64,000 bases of DNA from Gambelia wislizenii (Eukaryota > Chordata > Lepidosauria > Squamata > Crotaphytidae): NCBI GenBank assembly GCA_030847615.1, contig JAUMIR010000003.1, forward strand, positions 337,905,756 through 337,969,755. The letters are read 5' to 3'. Shown here in pieces: positions 1-10,110 of the stretch. The position numbers and the translations under genes are program-made. The notes below the pieces were generated by a model that saw nothing but the letters and a program-made list of their open reading frames with translations, did not search any database and was not told the DNA's origin. Positions within the stretch are counted from its first letter, which is position 1. Every line of letters starts with the position of its first letter.

Positions 1-126
1 GAAAAATCACCAAAGAAGAATTCAAACAAATAGCCAGCTCATGTAGGGGGAAACTCTGAAAAGCTAAAGCACAGATGGAGCTCAGGCATGCTAGACAGGT
101 TAAAAACAATGAAAAGGGTTTTATGT

Positions 127-270
127 GAAGTCAAAGGCTTTCACGGCTAGCATCCATAGATTTTCCTTGGCTTTTTCCAGGCTGTGAGACCGTGTTCTGG
201 AAGAGTTTATTTCTGACATTTCGCCTGCATCTGTGGCTGGCATCTTCAGAAAAGGTTGTTGTTGTTGTTG
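127..270 (-). mobile_element. Penelope-like element terminal-repeat fragment
   Basis: This piece is inserted inside CR1, with TTATGT on both sides (121-126 and 271-276). Read on the minus strand it gives CTGAAGATGCC, a short hairpin, GAAA, then GTCAGAAATAAACTCTTCC and a tail ending in AAAGCCTTTGACTTC. The same unit appears twice in the composite at 989-2536. A (TTG)n run adjoins its right end. It is 5'-truncated and non-coding. Confidence 0.6.
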
Positions 271-273
271 TTA
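255..273. repeat. (TTG)n microsatellite
   Basis: Short TTG run at the right edge of the inserted Penelope-like fragment; possibly a (CAA)n tail on the minus strand. Confidence 0.8.
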
Positions 274-345
274 TGTTCACAGCAAAAGGAAGAACAAGGT
301 AATGGTAGGGCTGCTGCATGGAGAAGATGGCAAAAGGCTAGCAGG

Positions 346-557
346 CAGGGCTGGTTTAAGGCACTGCAGGGGGCCCCATCATTGTGGGGGGGGGCGTATT
401 AACCCTCCTCCTGAAAAAACATTATTAGTAATAATCTGAATATCCTGTACTATGAATGGCTTAGGTTGAGTTAGGTTACATTGACCTTAGATAAACATAT
501 GGGCCCCCCAAAATAAAGAATTGCAGGGGGGGGGCAAAATTCCTTAAACCGGACTTG
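346..557. mobile_element. hAT-type MITE with 8-bp target duplication
   Basis: The left end is CAGGGCTGGTTTAAGG. The right end, reverse-complemented, is CAAGTCCGGTTTAAGG. Flanks are ctagcagg (338-345) and gtagcagg (558-565), an 8-bp duplication with one mismatch, as expected of hAT transposons. At 212 bp it has no coding capacity. The G-rich run near 382-392 and the one near 525-534 belong to subterminal repeats. Confidence 0.72.
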
Positions 558-1166
558 GTAGCAGGGGACAGAGAAAAGGAAGAACTACTTAACATATTCT
601 TTGCTTCAGTCTTCTCCCAAAGGTGGAACAGTGCTCAACTTGGGGGAAATGGAGCAGATGATGCAGATGGGGAAATACAGCACAGAACTGGTAAAGAGCT
701 AGTTCAGGAATACCTGGCCAGTATAAATGAGTTCAAGTCTACAGGGCAAGATGAACTACATCCAAGGGTACTAAAAGAACTGACAGAAGTAATCTCAGAA
801 CCACTGCCAATAGTTTTTGAGAAATCCTGGACAACAGGAGAGGTTCCAGCAGACTGTAAGAGGGCAAATGTTGTTCCCATCTTTAAAAATGGGGGAAAGA
901 AGACCCAAATAATTACCGCCCAGTCAGCCTGACATCAATACTAGGAAAGATTCTAGAGCAGATCATTAAACAAGACAGTCTGTAAGCATAGATTTTCCTT
1001 GGTTTTTTGCCAGGCTGTGAGGCCTTGTTCTGGAAGAGTTTATTTCTGACGTTTCACCTGCATCTATGCCTGGCATCTTCAGAGAATGGCTGGGTAGGAG
1101 TGTGTGGGGGGCTTATGTCCTGTCACCTCTGTTGGCGAGGATATGTAAATTTGTGTATTTGAATGG

Positions 1167-1451
1167 CTAGCTTCTGGGTGGAGATATGCATGGAGGATTA
1201 GTGTCTGTTTGGCTAATGGTTGGTTGATGGCCCATTATCTGCTGGACATCACCCTGTCCCTGGGTAGAGTTTAGTTGCAAGTGTTGAGTTTTTATTTTAG
1301 TGTTTTTCAAGACTGGCAGCCAGATTTTGTTTACTGTTAGGGTTTCTTTTTTCCTGTTGAAGTCATCCAGGTGTTTGTGAATTTCAATAGCTTCTCTGTG
1401 CATTCTGCCATGATAGTTGCTGGCCTGGCACAGTACTTATACTCCACCTTT
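1167..1451 (-). pseudogene. Penelope-like element ORF, C-terminal end of GIY-YIG domain
   Basis: The reading frame gives SNYHGRMHREAIEIHKH, then DDFNRKKETLTVNKIW. This is the signature after the GIY-YIG endonuclease of vertebrate Penelope-like elements (REAIEIHKH ... NR ... W). Reverse transcriptase and the rest of the endonuclease are missing. The frame continues about 40 residues past the domain into the 3' region. It is a truncated remnant. Confidence 0.65.
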
Positions 1452-1639
1452 GTTGTTTAAATTGTCTTTTCTATTCTAATTGTGTTAATACTTATGTAGC
1501 ATTCGTATAACAGTCTATTAGTGTTCTTACTGTCTGTGATCTGACGTGCTGTTTTCCTCTTCTGCCGAGTGGAACTTCAATGCAAAAAGTCATTTTTCTA
1601 TGTGTACGGTCGGATCTTCTGTAGCTGCTTTGTTACTAA

Positions 1640-1969
1640 GGACTTTTTCAGACGTCTTAAAACCCATAAGCAAAGGGCGGGAGAGGTATATGACTATCCT
1701 GAGGCAGGAGGTCCATTTCGGACAACGCCGTCCCTCTCCCATTGTCGTCCATGTTGCTTCCGTGCTTGATCTATTGAAAAGGCACCACTTTTTACTCACT
1801 GAAGTTTTTCGTGAGTAAAAAGTGGCACCTTTTCAACAGATCAAGCATGGAAGCAACACGGAAACGACAGGAGAGGGACGGCGTTGTCTGAAATGGACCT
1901 CCTGCTGCAGGATAGTCACATACCTCTCCCGCCCTTTGCTTACGGGTTTTAAGACATCTGAAAAAGTCG
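1640..1969. mobile_element. Foldback MITE, Harbinger-like, TAA target duplication
   Basis: Two arms of about 165 bp form a near-perfect inverted repeat centred near 1807. The outer ends are GGACTTTTTCAGACGTCTT and, reverse-complemented, CGACTTTTTCAGATGTCTT. TAA lies on both sides (1637-1639, 1970-1972), the 3-bp duplication expected for PIF/Harbinger elements. Short overlapping ORFs on both strands here are consequences of the palindrome and are not genes. Confidence 0.7.
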
Positions 1970-3181
1970 TAAGTCAACAGTTAAAAGAGTTGGTGGCAGC
2001 GTTTGTGCCGATCTCTCGGCTGCAGACAAGTGGCAGTGGCTATGCTCTGATCCCCTCTGCTCCGTTTCTCCCTTCCAATCCAATCTACCTTTGATGTCGG
2101 ATCCTCAGGGAGATTCTGGGTAGGCGGTGGATCTCTGTGAGCCCCTCCATTCCCTCCATGCCAGGGGAGAAATTTTTAGCCAATCAGATCGTTCAAGATC
2201 AGGCTAACATCCCCATGCTGCCAACTTTCACTAAGAGCTCCTTACTGAAAAGCCATCCATGATGCCATAGCCAACTGGAAGCCAAACAGACACTAATCCT
2301 CTTTGCATATCTTCACCCAGAAACTAGCCATTCAAATACACAAATTTACATATCCTCCCTAACAGGAGTTGACAGAATATAAACCCCACACATACTCCTA
2401 CCCAACCATTCTCTGAAGATGCCAGCCACAGATGCAGGCGAAACATCAGAAATAAACACTTCCAAAACATGGTCTCACAACCCAGAAAAAAACCAAGGAA
2501 AATCTGTAGATGCCGGCTGTGAAAGCCTTCAACTTCACAGTCTGTAAGCACTTAGAAAGGAATGCTGTGATCACTAAAAGTCAACATGGATTTCTCAAAA
2601 ACAAGTCATGCCAGACTAATCTTACCTCTTCTTCTTTTGATAGAGTTACCAACTTGATAGATGAAGGAAATGCTGTGGATGTATTGTATCTTTATTTCAG
2701 TAAGGCCTTTGACAAAGTCCCTCATGATATTCTTGCAAAAAAGTTAGTAAGATGTGGCCTAGACAATGCAATTGTTAGGCGGATTTGTAACTGTTTGACC
2801 AACCGAAACCAAAGGGTAGTCAGCAGTGGCTTCTCTTCATCATGGAGAGAAGTGACTAGTGGGGTGTCACAGGTTTCTGTCCTGGGCCCAGTGGTATTCA
2901 ACATCTTTACCAATGAATTGGATGATGGAAAAGAGGTGATTCTTATCAAGTGTGCATATGGCACCAAATTAGGAGGGGTAACTAATACCCAGAGGACAGG
3001 ATCAGAATTCAAAATGACCTTAACAGATTAGAAAGCTGGGCCAAAACTAACAAAATGGATTTCAACAGGGAGAAATGTAGGATACTACACTTGAGCAGTA
3101 AAAATGAAATGCACAGACAGATATAGGTTGGGTGACACCTGGCTTGATAGCAGTACATGCAAAAGAGATCTAGGAGTCTTA

Positions 3182-3380
3182 GGAGATTTTCAGATGATCC
3201 TTGCCACGCAAGGATCGCCCGGGACAGTTTCGTTGCAGCAGCGTGGCAGGGGGTCAATTTTGGACGATGCTGTTGCAACTGCAAGATCGTCGGTCCCTCT
3301 CGCGCTACAGCTTGGAGCCTGCCGTGCTATATTCGCCAAGATTTTATTCACGGACAATGGTTTTTTTCCACTTTCATGAG
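3182..3380. mobile_element. Half foldback MITE (same TIR family)
   Basis: It opens with GGAGATTTTCAGATGATCC after TTA, ending the CR1 homology. The interior (CAGGGGGTCAATTTTGGAC) resembles the arm of the 37582 hairpin. The matching right end was not found; the right boundary is approximate. Confidence 0.5.
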
Positions 3381-4064
3381 GATCCTGCACCCCTAATCCC
3401 CATGAAGGTTGAGGGCCAACTGTATATCCTTAGGCATGATCTACACAATCTATCCTCATTGTTTCCTCATATTAATGAAGGCTATAGCCTGACTGGGACT
3501 CTGTGGATGTTCAAGCTGCTCTGCACTTTGGGGACCTGGTAAAATATACCCTGGTAAAGTGGGAACCCTCTACACAGCACATTTACAGTTTAAAACCGAA
3601 TGATCCCTTCTAAAAGAAAAATCTAAGGCAGGTTAATTGTGTAGTCCCACTATGCTCAATAGCCTTGCTTCCAGATAATAATTGCACAGGATCACACCTA
3701 TACCAGTGATTCTCCCGCTACGCCTGGAGATTACAAACTCATACAGGAATATATGATCAACAAAATGACATCTGTTAAAGTTATACATAGCTATTTACAT
3801 ATTCAGTCAGAGTAAAGCAAATGTATACAAAATTGTCAACCTTATCAAATACAGCAATCTGTTTTCCTGGAGAGTATAAACGGTTTCTCCTGCCACAATA
3901 ATGTAATAAAATGGAACAGAGCTAGGTGTTGTCAGCTGAATACATTAGACATGTCCTTCTAAACTGTTTATAATCTTGCCAAGAGGTTGATAAACTGAGT
4001 GTGGAGTTATAAAATGCAACCCCATGGAACATTGCTGGAAAAGCCACTGTGCTACATGTTACAT
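3381..4064. other. Unassigned sequence
   Basis: No coding signature or recognisable repeat was seen. Confidence 0.5.
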
Positions 4065-4236
4065 CTCTCTCTCTGGCTTTTCTTCGCAAACAAAGATTCA
4101 GGAAGGACTCATCCCGTGCTTTCTGCAAGCACGCTGATGACTAAAAAGGCCAGTCCAAGATAAACAAGTCTCGTTGCAGAAAGCACAGCAGAAGGTCTCC
4201 TTGGGTGATGTTTCTGGGTTGTGATTCTTTCTGCGT
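4065..4236 (-). mobile_element. Zinc-finger LINE, 3'-end copy (Z1)
   Basis: This is a 172-bp 5'-truncated copy. It begins (as its 3' end) with a (CT)n run and GGCTTTTCTTCGCAAAC. On the minus strand it covers the C-terminal zinc-finger codons and the terminal stem-loop region shared by six other copies in this window. Confidence 0.75.
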
Positions 4237-4302
4237 ACCAAACTATTATCCCAGAAAAGAGAGTTCTCCCTCTCTTTGCTTGTAATGTCTAGGAATCTTC
4301 CA

Positions 4303-4492
4303 GTTGTTGTTGTTGTTGTTGTTAACTATCTTTGAGGTGATTTTGGCTCAAGGCAACCCCATGGATGAACTACCTCCAAGACCTTGACCACTCTGCTCAT
4401 GTCCTGCAGGCTCAGGGCTGTGGCCTCCTTGATTGAGTCTATCCATCCATCTGGTATGAGGTCTTCCTCTCTTTCTACTGCCCCCTACAGTG
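4303..4492 (-). mobile_element. RTE-BovB LINE 3' end
   Basis: The minus strand reads KRGRPHTRWMDRL followed by the BovB C-terminus and a (AAC)n tail, seen on plus as (TTG)n at 4303-4323. This matches the final residues of RTE-BovB ORF2 (GRPHTRWMD, then a short basic end). It directly adjoins the Tx1-like LINE. Confidence 0.75.
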
Positions 4493-5945
4493 ATTAAAGA
4501 AGCTGATCGGGTTCTCTTCAAGTTCCTTTGGGGAATGGCCATGTTCCCCCTGCCAAGAGCAGTGGCTTATGGGCAGGTAGAACAAGGGGGCCTGGACTTC
4601 CCAGCCCTGGGACCTAAGTTCATCACCATCTTCTCTGCCCAAAATTTTGGGAAAGTCTCTCTGTTGCAAAAGAGTCAGATTCAACCTCAGGCTTGGCTAG
4701 TTTTGTTTTGTGAGTGCTGGATGGGGACTAGATGGGGAAAGACTTGGTGGGAGGAAAGCTCATTAAGTTTTAGGTTTTCTTCGCCTGAAAAATTGAAAGC
4801 TCCAGATTTTTAGAGAGACTTTGTTTTTTACCTAAAGAAATATAGAATCCATGCTGAGGAGTTGAAGGGTGAAGACAGGCCAGGTCAGAGCATCAATAGA
4901 GGTTTGTACAGAAAAATAGTGGATGAGATTTATGTTAACCTGTGTTTGCAAAAATGTCAGGCCAAACCAGATTTGTCAGACTACCTAAAACATCAGACTA
5001 GCCCGACTGAGTATTTCATGGACAAAAGGGTCCCCAAAAAGTTGTGGGACTTGAGGTGGAGGCTCTACCATAAGGTACCATCTGAGGGGAAGGAGACCGT
5101 GGACCGCAGAGGATGAGCAGACTTGTCCTCGTCTGAAATGTAAAAAGGCTGAGATTTTGAGTGGTGTGGCACAAAAGGAGACGATCAGACATTTTGTCCA
5201 GGACTGCCCAAGTGCCCGGGAAACATGGGAGGAGGTGGCCCGGGTCCTGGATTGGCCAGATTTGGCACAACAGGCTTGGGAGACAATACTTTCAGGGACT
5301 GAACCTCCAGAGGGTGTCAGGAGACCCAGAAAGTCAGTGAGCCAAAAGAGGAAGAGGAAGGAGCCTGGTTCCACGGCTGAGAGTTTTTGGAAAGTGCCCT
5401 GGTCCACGGTGTGCTTGGTCAACCTCTATGTGATGTTAGGGTTATTTTTCCAAAGACAAAGGGAGCTGAAAAGTCAAAATCTGCAGGATGTAAAAGGCAC
5501 TGCTTATTATGTGAAGAACATAATTGAAAATTTAGCTCTGAGTGAAAAAGAGAAATTGCCAAACCATTGTTGGAAAAAGTTTTGGCTGTAGTTTAGTGAG
5601 ACAACCCCAGCAATAACTTAAAAGGATATTTTAAATAAATAAATATTTTATTATTATTATTGTATTTTTGTATAATTTTGCATTATTTTTAATTAATCTT
5701 TTAATTAATCTTTTATTATTATTATTTTCTTTTCCAAATAAGTATAATTGTATTGTGTAAATATAATGTGATTATAGTGCGTTTAGATTAAGAGGAAAAA
5801 TGTATTAGTGTTAGGATAGATAGTTTTATTTTTGTATTAGTAAGAAAAGAGGAAAACAATTAATATTATTTTTGTGTTATTGTTATGGCCTTTTGCGGGT
5901 GGGTGTATTTTTCAGTAGAATGGTCTTATTCCAATAAAAAATTCC
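4484..5945 (+). pseudogene. Tx1/L1-superfamily LINE ORF2 C-terminus and 3'UTR, decayed
   Basis: The frame reads ADRVLFKFLWG and QGGLDFPALGPKF (4490-4813, stop TAG), continues at 4862-5116 (LYRKIVDEIY, LWDLRWRLYHKVP), then shifts frame to CPRLKCKKAEIL and ETIRHFVQDCPSARETW (5117-5591). The last part is the C...C...H....C knuckle seen after the RT of Tx1/L1-like LINEs. At least one stop and one frameshift are present. An AT-rich 3'UTR follows to about 5945. Clade assignment is from motif order only. Confidence 0.65.
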
Positions 5946-6104
5946 TAACCCCTTAAAATTCCTACCTTTCCTAGCATTATTGTGTTTTCTAGGTAGCTGT
6001 GCCATTACTAAGGCTGGTGTTACCCCTCCCTCTGACAGTGTCACGTGGTGCAGTTCAGACTGTTCACACTACTCCCCTAGTGCCACCACTATTAGTTAAT
6101 CAAG

Positions 6105-6205
6105 CCTTCATGATGTGGCCAAAGTATGACAGCTTAAATTTAGTCATCTTGGCTTCCAGGGAGAGCTTCTTTTCCTCTGCTCCATTGTGCTGTCAGAAGA
6201 GGCGA
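6105..6205 (-). mobile_element. BovB-type RTE fragment
   Basis: The text (gtggccaaagtatgacagc, tcttggcttccagggagag) matches the same stretch of a longer minus-oriented BovB copy at 55749. The flanking 5946-6104 and 6206-6600 show nothing recognisable beyond a (AAC)n run at 6537-6555. Confidence 0.5.
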
Positions 6206-6599
6206 AACTCATAATGATGCTTAAGATATATCACATGATGAATGTTCTAGCCATTAGAAGCGGAACGTGGGAAATCTCACCATTTGAAGATCTCCAAACC
6301 TCCCTCACCATTCTGTGGAATATTCCTGACCAGGGGGCCATCTGTATGAGGCAAAAAAAAAACCCCAACCAACAATAACCCAGAGTGCCTTGCAGTAATG
6401 GCATTTTGCAACAGCTATGACTTGTCTTAATGGTGTCTTTGCCCCCATAAGCTTTGCATGGAAGATATCAGCCATGAGTGATTTACTCGCATTTGTACTT
6501 ACCCTAATTTGCCAGTGCCAAACTTTTTTTAAAAAACAACAACAACAACAACAAATATCCAAGGTGCAATAGAGCGATTTTTCAATGTAACAGAAAAGC

Positions 6600-6965
6600 A
6601 GAAAAAGAAAAAGAAAACTACACCATTGTCTCGCCTTAGTGCTTGCTCTCTAAGGCAAAAATCCAAAATGGCAGCAGTGTGTGCTTGCCTTGTTAGCAAG
6701 CCCTGCCCCTGTGCTCACCCAATCAACTTTGTGCTTCCTCTCCTATGGGAAAGTGATTCATATTGAACTGTTTGTCCTAACAAGCAGGAATGTGCATCCC
6801 CCTTCTGTTTTTAAAAACTTTCAGGAAAAGCCATTAAGGCTTTTCCTGCAGAGTTGTTGATGTTTTGGGCCCCACTCCTTCCCAATATGGTGAAATGATG
6901 TGGAATACTATTAAGACAGGTAGGATTCTTCTCGCATTCCGTGAGGAGCATTTTCACCATTTAAA
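6600..6965 (-). mobile_element. Unclassified interspersed repeat, family D
   Basis: On the minus strand it reads GGTGAAAATGCTCCTCA, later CAGGAAAAGCC and ACATTCCTGCTTGTTAGGAC. The same order occurs at 17068 (plus), 20500 (minus) and 21560 (minus). It is non-coding, about 330 bp, with unknown ends. Confidence 0.5.
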
Positions 6966-7119
6966 TAACCCCTAGATATGTTTATGACCCTCCTCAGAAG
7001 TCTACTACTTTCCCGCTATACTATATATATTTTTAAAGTTTCATCAAAACAAAGAACATGTAAACAGGAAGAAGGAACACATAACTACCTTGATGCAACA
7101 CAAATTCACTGGGCACAAG

Positions 7120-7460
7120 TCTGTTTCTGGGCACAATTCAAAGTTCTGGTTATCACCTATAAAGCCCTAGGCAGCTTGGGTCCAGGTTATCTGAAAGACC
7201 CCACATTCCCATATGAACCTGCCCAGGTTTTAAGATCCTAAGGGGAAGGCTTTCTTTTAGTCCCACCTACCACCACAGGCACATTTGTTGAGGAGGTGCC
7301 TTCAAGAGGCTGCTCCCAGGCTGTGGAACTCCCTCCTACAGGAGCTAGGTTTGCCTGCTCTCTGCTTTTTTTCTTAGCTGTTTTGAGGGGGGAGAATAGC
7401 ACTTTAGAAAGCTCCTTTAAGGTTTGGACTAAAACCTGTGGCAGAGTCATGGCCCCACTA
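7120..7460 (+). mobile_element. L2 LINE C-terminal fragment
   Basis: FKVLVITYKALGSLGPGYL, then KDPTFPYEPA, is the L2 signature near the ORF2 end. Further plus-frame text resembles the terminal region with frame breaks. Confidence 0.7.
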
Positions 7461-7622
7461 ATGTAGAGCTACCAGTCACCACAAGCACGAGGAATTGGTT
7501 GCTTCTGGATTCAGTTCACTTTAAAAGGTTTGTTCATCTGTCCAAAAAATAAAAAAAAGTTTTGAACACACCATGGGCTCATTCCCTCAAGGTTTACATG
7601 CCTCTCCTAAGCCTAGTAGATA

Positions 7623-7918
7623 GAACTCCCTGGTGACGCAGTGGTTAGATGCCAGTACTGCAAGTCACCATGTTGCAAGTTCAATCCCAGAGGACTCCAA
7701 GGTTCACTCAGCCTTCCATCCTTTCATAGGTCAGTACAATGAGTACCCAGCTTGTGGGGGCAATTAGCTAACATACATTGGAAACCACTTAATGCAGTGT
7801 AGCTGTGTAAATTGCTATTGCTTACACAATTTGTAAGCTGCTCTGGGAGCCTTTGTGGCTGAAGAGTGGGGTATAAATACCTAACATAAAATAAATAAAT
7901 AAATAAATAAATAAATAT
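7623..7918 (+). mobile_element. tRNA-derived SINE with L2-like tail and (AAAT)n
   Basis: A degraded pol III promoter is visible: an A-box-like TGGTGACGCAGTGG near 7631 and a B-box-like AGTTCAATCCC near 7678. The body ends TTGTAAGCTGCTCTGGGAG, then GTGGGGTATAAATACC and (AAAT)n. That tail resembles the L2 3' ends at 15310 and 47392, suggesting L2-type mobilisation. No functional tRNA is claimed. Confidence 0.7.
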
Positions 7919-8435
7919 TGTTTGCCAAGGAAAAAGAACCAGCCAAAACTCTTATTTTCTCCATTTTCTAACCTCATCAGAAAGCAAAATGGCATAGACA
8001 TTTGGCTGCATCTAGGTGGTGCTAAAACTCTCAATCAACACCTTTTAATTCCTTTCCCCTAAAGTGGTAATAAAAAATAGGAAACAACTGCTAGCAACTC
8101 AGTGTCAAGTGATAGCCTTTTAAGGATAGTTTTGATGACTGAAGCATAGTTTTAAACAAGGCATGGGCACCTCTGAGTCTTCAGTTGTTATTAGACTCCA
8201 GTTCCCATCATAGTCCTGGCTGGCATGTCCAGGAACATTGTGCGGAGTGGGGGCACAGGTTTCCCATCCCTGCTTCGGTCTATCAGATATACCCCTCTGC
8301 CTAAAAATATGTGCTAGTCATGTCAATCATCAAAGTATCTATCCTCTCCAATCTGTTTTTAACCAGTTAGTACCAGAAGGGATTTAATTCCCATCTGACT
8401 GTTTTTATGTTCACAAGGACTAGAAACAACTGAAG
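7919..8435. other. Mostly unassigned sequence
   Basis: Nothing recognised except a weak copy of the CCAGTTCCCATCA palindromic repeat near 8190-8260, also seen at 21106, 38700, 41430 and 62440. Confidence 0.4.
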
Positions 8436-8740
8436 CTATTGTGATATTAAGGCTGCAATTTTATGCCTGCTTATCTGGAAGTAAGCCCAATTAAAATCAA
8501 TGAAACTTACTTCTGAGCAGGCCACTAATGGAATGCACTGTAAATTAGGAGATTGCACATTACGGGTACTGGAAAAAACAATACAATGGGCTGGATTCAG
8601 ATTTAGTTAAACCTTGAGTTTACCCAGTAAAATCAATGTAACTTTAGCTAGTCATAGCTAACTTAAGTCCCATTGGTTTTAATGGGTTTGTTCTACATTG
8701 GACAACATCTCAATCCAATCCTATGCAATATTCCATTTTT
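8436..8740. mobile_element. Palindromic AAGTAAGCCC-type repeat (two parts)
   Basis: GGAAGTAAGCCCAATTAAAA pairs with AATGAAACTTACTTCTGAG in a short inverted arrangement. Near 8665 a second related motif, AAGTCCCATTGGTTTTAATG, is followed by CCAATCCTATGCA. This is an abundant type of short repeat in squamates; 40690-40785 holds another copy. Confidence 0.45.
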
Positions 8741-9560
8741 TATACATGTTAGGAGCCATTGATCAAAAGGAAATATGTGCCCCTTCAGAGAAAGCAGAAA
8801 AGACTAAACAACAAAGACAAAGCATAGATCGTTAAAAGTTCTCAGTGGTGACAAGGGGAAATAAAAGCGAGGTACCAGAAACGGAAACAATATATTTATT
8901 CCAAATAAAAGGGGGGGGGGCTTAAGATATTAGCAAATATTCCAGAAGAAAAGATGTGTGTAACTTTAAAACAGTAAATTCCAGAGCTCTAAAGCCTGGT
9001 GAGATACACCCCCAATATCCAAAGAAGAAGGGTGGGGGAGGGAAGTTATATACATTTTATAATTACTTATAGTATGGTGCTCTTCTACTACACTGGGGTT
9101 TAAACTGGAGTTCAGGAAGCAGATCAGAAAGACCTTTCCTCCCAGTTCTGCTATAACCCACCCTCAACAACCAAGAAGTGTAGATTGTCCTACACATCTG
9201 GAAGACACACGGTTAGGAAGGCTGGAGGAGAGGAGGCAGCCCTGACTGCTGTGACCAGACTACTCTGGTTACAGGTTAAAGTGCCATACCCCCCCCCCAA
9301 CTGTCCCAGTTTGGCAGTGACTTCCCTAGTTAATCCTCTGTCATCCCACATTTTCAGCATTTTTTAAAATGTCCTCGTTTCTCTCTCCTCCTCCTCTCAC
9401 TTTCTTCCTCTGTCCTCAGCTTACTTCAGTTTCTTCAAATTGAGATCAATGTGCAAAAGTCATTTGCACTTAATTACCTCACCAGGAGGGAGAGGAGAGG
9501 AGGAGGCAGAAGAGTCCTTACCTTTCTAAACTCAATGCATAAACCAAGATCCCTCTTCTT
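8741..9560. other. Unassigned sequence with one low-copy repeat
   Basis: 9283-9450 resembles 18810-18945 (AACTGTCCCAGTTTGG, later CTCAGCTTACTTCAGTTTC), so it is a dispersed repeat of unknown class. A G-run lies at 8910-8919. No coding signal. Confidence 0.4.
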
Positions 9561-10110
9561 TAAAAAGCTGGGACACTTCAGAGGAGGGCTACCAAGATGA
9601 TAGCAGGTCTAGAAACCAAGCTCTATGAGGAAAAGCTTACAGAGCTGGGCATGTCTAGCTTGGGGAAGAGAAAACTGAGAGGCAATGTGACAGCCTTCTT
9701 TAAGTATCTGAAGGGATGTCATGTAGGAAATGAACCTGGGCTGCTTTAACTATTGTGGCTCCATCCTATGGAATCCCGGGATTTGTTGTGGCACCAGAGC
9801 TCTCTGACAGAGAAGACTAAATAGCTCACAAAACTGCACATCCCAGAATTCCATAGCACTGAGCCAGGGCAGTTAAAGTGGTGTCAAACTGCATTATTTC
9901 TGCAGTGTGGCAGCAGCCTTGTTTTCTGCAGTTCCAGAGACAAGAACACAAATCAATGGATTCACATTACAAGCAAAGAGATTCCCACCTAAACATTAGG
10001 AAGAACTTCTGGACTATAAGAGGTGTTCAACAGTGGGAAAGAGTGCCTGAGGGGGTGTGGACCCTCCTCCTAATACAGAGGTTGGGTTGCCGATTTTTGG
10101 GAGCACTTTA
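9561..10110 (+). mobile_element. CR1 LINE 3' part interrupted by a palindromic MITE
   Basis: The left part reads ELGMSSLGKRKLRGN and FKYLKGCHVGNE. The right part, after 9918, reads LFSAVPETRTQING-like text, then RDSHLNIRKNFWT and VQQWERVPEGV. Both are from the CR1 ORF2 C-terminus. They are separated by the inserted element 9738-9918. Confidence 0.75.
9738..9918. mobile_element. Palindromic MITE, family B, partly deleted
   Basis: The right arm ends GTCAAACTGCATTATTTCTG, CAGTGTGGCAGCAGCC. The left arm is shortened. The core carries ATCCTATGGAATCCCGGGA opposite CCAGAATTCCATAGCACTG. It lies inside CR1. Confidence 0.6.

Larger units (their letters stand above)
989..2536. mobile_element. Composite Penelope-like insertion with inverted ends
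   Basis: The block is flanked by a 14-bp direct repeat, ACAGTCTGTAAGCA (975-988 and 2537-2550), and interrupts CR1. Its left 240 bp (989-1230, minus-oriented) and right 240 bp (about 2287-2525, plus-oriented) are inverted copies of the same terminal repeat. Inside the left half, the minus strand encodes the end of a GIY-YIG endonuclease region typical of Penelope-like elements. A foldback MITE sits in the middle. Positions 1970-2286 are not otherwise classified. Confidence 0.7.
1..3181 (+). mobile_element. CR1 LINE (central part), split by several younger insertions
   Basis: Pieces at 1-126, 271-345, 558-988 and 2537-3181 read as successive parts of one CR1 ORF2. The first gives ITKEEFKQ and later RLKTMKR. 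The second gives SKRKNK followed by VGLLHGEDGK. The third gives LLNIFFASVFS and LHPRVLKEL, then VPADCKRANVVPIFK. The fourth gives the RT core SQHGFLKNKSCQTNL, FSKAFDKVPHDIL and VLGPVVFNIFTNEL. The catalytic YADD region is corrupt (KCAYGTKLGG). Stops and frameshifts occur between pieces. Everything between the pieces is inserted DNA with its own target duplications, so the pieces are remnants of a single insertion. Confidence 0.85.

Noticed and set aside
1546..2094. Overlapping ORFs on both strands around 1.5-2.1 kb
   Set aside because: They arise from the inverted arms of a foldback MITE and have no homology signature.
7623..7700. A tRNA gene
   Set aside because: Only degraded A- and B-box-like motifs are present, no cloverleaf, and it sits in a SINE.
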